Part shown: positions 35,067 through 36,381 of the stretch, one piece after another
How positions within the stretch are numbered: the first letter of the stretch is position 1
Layout of the letters: each line of letters opens with the position of its first letter
Assembly: GCA_945902115.1 (NCBI GenBank)
Contig: CAMDLY010000022.1
Span: 1-36,381 of the forward strand
Source: Lishizhenia tianjinensis
Lineage (GTDB): Bacteria; Bacteroidota; Bacteroidia; Flavobacteriales_D; Crocinitomicaceae
Direction of reading: 5' to 3'
Length of the DNA: 36,381 nucleotides
Program-made: the position numbers and the translations under genes
Notes under the pieces: generated by a model
What the model was told of the DNA's origin: nothing
Database searches by the model: none
What the model saw: only the letters and a program-made list of their open reading frames with translations

Positions 35067-35925
35067 AGCTCTTCTTGTTTCGGGTACTTATCTATCTGGA
35101 CTTCTAATCATGTTGTTATCTTGTAGGGAGGATTATTCAATTAAACCTCCTTCTAAATTGCGCTTAGATTTTCCAAAACAGGAATATGTAGACTGGAGAT
35201 CTCAGGCCGGTTATACAAGCCAATTAGCTAAAAATTATCAGGTCGCTTGTCTTTTCGAAAGAAATAGTTTAATCCAAGTTGGAGATATCGTAACTGTTCG
35301 TAACAATGTGCTCAAAGGAAAAGGAGATGAATTGGGAAAGAAATTAAATGCTTTGGGAATTTCAATATCGGGAAGAGTGGTAGAGCTTGTTAAAGGAAAA
35401 AAAATACTTATTGAAATTGATCTAGGGGAAGAAGAAATTGAAATTTCCGGTGTAAAAAAGAATAAATTCAATTTACTGCTAAATAGTTCAGACATTCTAA
35501 AAATAAGTCAGTTTGAACCGTTCGATATTGTAGAAAAGGTCAACTTCAATAACCTAAACGGGGAATTGATGCTTCACCACAAACGCCTATCACCGACTGA
35601 TAGTATACATCTGCTCACTAAATTAGTTGTTTCAAATGTTGAATCGCACAAATTTAAATCTGAACGAATAGATAAATCCCCTATTGCGAATCGTGAAAAG
35701 AGAATGTTCGGATATTTCTACGAGTTAGAGGGAGATATGGCGACTAACTTTCAATTTTACTTAACCGATTCAATTTCCCAATTTGTGTGGGGACAGGTAT
35801 TGATGGATTTTCAGGCTTTTCACAAGGAGGGTATTCCAAAAGATGCCGATACGAAGGCAAGAATAATGGATTACATTAAAAAAGATCTTGAGGTATTTAT
35901 AGAAAATTTTTCGTGGAAAAAATGA
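35059..35925 (+). CDS. gldD: Gliding motility lipoprotein GldD with an extra internal segment
   Basis: A 288-residue lipoprotein. The signal peptide ends in a good lipobox (LLSC, Cys22). KPPSKLRLDFPKQEYVD near the N-terminus, NREKRMFGYFYELEGDMATNFQFYLTDSISQFVWG (residues 211-245) and the final DYIKKDLEVFIENFSWKK match GldD. GldD is required for gliding and type IX secretion-linked functions in flavobacteria. Usual GldD is about 190 residues; here some 80 extra residues (about 72-152), beta-rich with a VGDIVTVRN-type start, sit between the N-terminal motif and the conserved core. The start overlaps gldE by 8 bp and the stop overlaps folK by 4 bp (ATGA). Confidence 0.85.
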   Translation: MRRALLVSGTYLSGLLIMLLSCREDYSIKPPSKLRLDFPKQEYVDWRSQAGYTSQLAKNYQVACLFERNSLIQVGDIVTVRNNVLKGKGDELGKKLNALGISISGRVVELVKGKKILIEIDLGEEEIEISGVKKNKFNLLLNSSDILKISQFEPFDIVEKVNFNNLNGELMLHHKRLSPTDSIHLLTKLVVSNVESHKFKSERIDKSPIANREKRMFGYFYELEGDMATNFQFYLTDSISQFVWGQVLMDFQAFHKEGIPKDADTKARIMDYIKKDLEVFIENFSWKK

Positions 35926-36362
35926 AATATATTCTAGGGCTTGGATCTAATCTAGGAGAAAAAGAATTACTGATATTACAAGCCGTTTCAATGATTAAAG
36001 AGCGAATAGGCGATGTACAAGAAATTTCCTCTATGTATAAATCCGCACCGATAGGTTTTGAATCAGAAAATGAGTTTTTGAATTGTTGTATTTCCATAGA
36101 AACAGTTCTTTCACCCCTAATACTGTTGAAGGAAATAAAGAAAATTGAAGGAGAACTTGGACGAAGCTACACCACAACTGGTTATGAAGATCGTTTAATT
36201 GATATTGATATTATATTAGGTGAGAAAAAAATATCACAAGGTAAATTAAAAATCCCTCACCCACGCTATGCCAGTCGTGAATTCGTTCTGTTACCTCTTA
36301 ACGATTTGTCAGAGTTTATTGACCCGCTAACTTTTTTGAAAAGTTATCAATTGAACGCTTAG
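35922..36362 (+). CDS. folK: 2-amino-4-hydroxy-6-hydroxymethyldihydropteridine diphosphokinase
   Basis: A 146-residue cytoplasmic HPPK enzyme of folate synthesis that transfers pyrophosphate from ATP to 6-hydroxymethyl-7,8-dihydropterin. GLGSNLG (residues 6-12), the LGRS...RLIDIDIILG stretch with the metal-binding aspartates 95 and 97, and IPHPRYASREFVLLPLNDL (111-129) are the family signatures. The ATG at 35922 overlaps the gldD stop as ATGA and is preferred to a GTG three codons upstream. It is slightly shorter than E. coli FolK (159) but complete. It closes the visible operon. Confidence 0.94.
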   Translation: MKYILGLGSNLGEKELLILQAVSMIKERIGDVQEISSMYKSAPIGFESENEFLNCCISIETVLSPLILLKEIKKIEGELGRSYTTTGYEDRLIDIDIILGEKKISQGKLKIPHPRYASREFVLLPLNDLSEFIDPLTFLKSYQLNA

Positions 36363-36367
36363 TGTTG

Positions 36368-36381
36368 AAAAAAAAAAAAAA
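36368..36381. repeat. A14 homopolymer at the window end
   Basis: The last 14 bases are all A, 5 bp after the folK stop. It may be the T-tract or A-tract of an intergenic element, or an end-of-assembly artefact; it cannot be resolved here. Confidence 0.6.

Overview
The window is ordinary chromosomal DNA from a member of the Bacteroidota, most likely a Flavobacteriales bacterium. A Crocinitomicaceae- or Cryomorphaceae-like relative is possible, but I cannot fix the family from sequence alone. The signs are the gliding genes gldE and gldD, a short NuoG without the molybdopterin domain, the gene order miaB / sigma-54 activator / lptE / TPR / secG, A/T-rich start regions without clear Shine-Dalgarno sequences, and several promoters that fit the Bacteroidota consensus (TTG or TTTG, about 19-21 nt, TAnnTTTG).

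Layout. 1-3221 (minus strand) is a compact five-gene operon: DUF1573 lipoprotein, MBL-fold hydrolase, PaaI-like thioesterase, MarR regulator, and a FadB-like 3-hydroxyacyl-CoA dehydrogenase that runs off the left edge. 3463-3745 holds tRNA-Leu(GAG) and an unusual hairpin-rich segment containing a second copy of the tRNA 3' end. 3809-7039 has kup (potassium uptake) and a convergent MFS transporter. 7162-10306 has fabI, then a DUF3817 membrane protein and uvrB on the other strand. 10398-11238 has tRNA-Ala(GGC) and a membrane-anchored GH25 muramidase.

11240-23883 (minus strand) is a complete 14-gene nuoA-N operon for respiratory complex I, with nuoC and nuoD separate and nuoG short, driven from a well-formed promoter at 23949-23978. 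24244-26175 is groES-groEL. 26323-30734 is the operon miaB, sigma-54 activator, lptE, TPR protein, secG. 30940-36362 (plus strand) carries topA (interrupted by one in-frame stop), ssb, gldE, gldD and folK. The window ends in a run of 14 A.

Functionally this is housekeeping: acyl-CoA metabolism and its regulation, fatty-acid synthesis, NADH oxidation, envelope biogenesis, protein folding and export, tRNA modification, DNA repair and topology, and gliding. I found no phage, CRISPR array, toxin-antitoxin pair, biosynthetic cluster or defence system, and no convincing undescribed multi-gene system. The points most worth a second look are the topA interruption, which looks like two compensating homopolymer indels; the duplicated tRNA-Leu 3' end among four hairpins; a GldD with about 80 extra residues; and a GC-rich 12-bp palindrome just upstream of the MarR gene.
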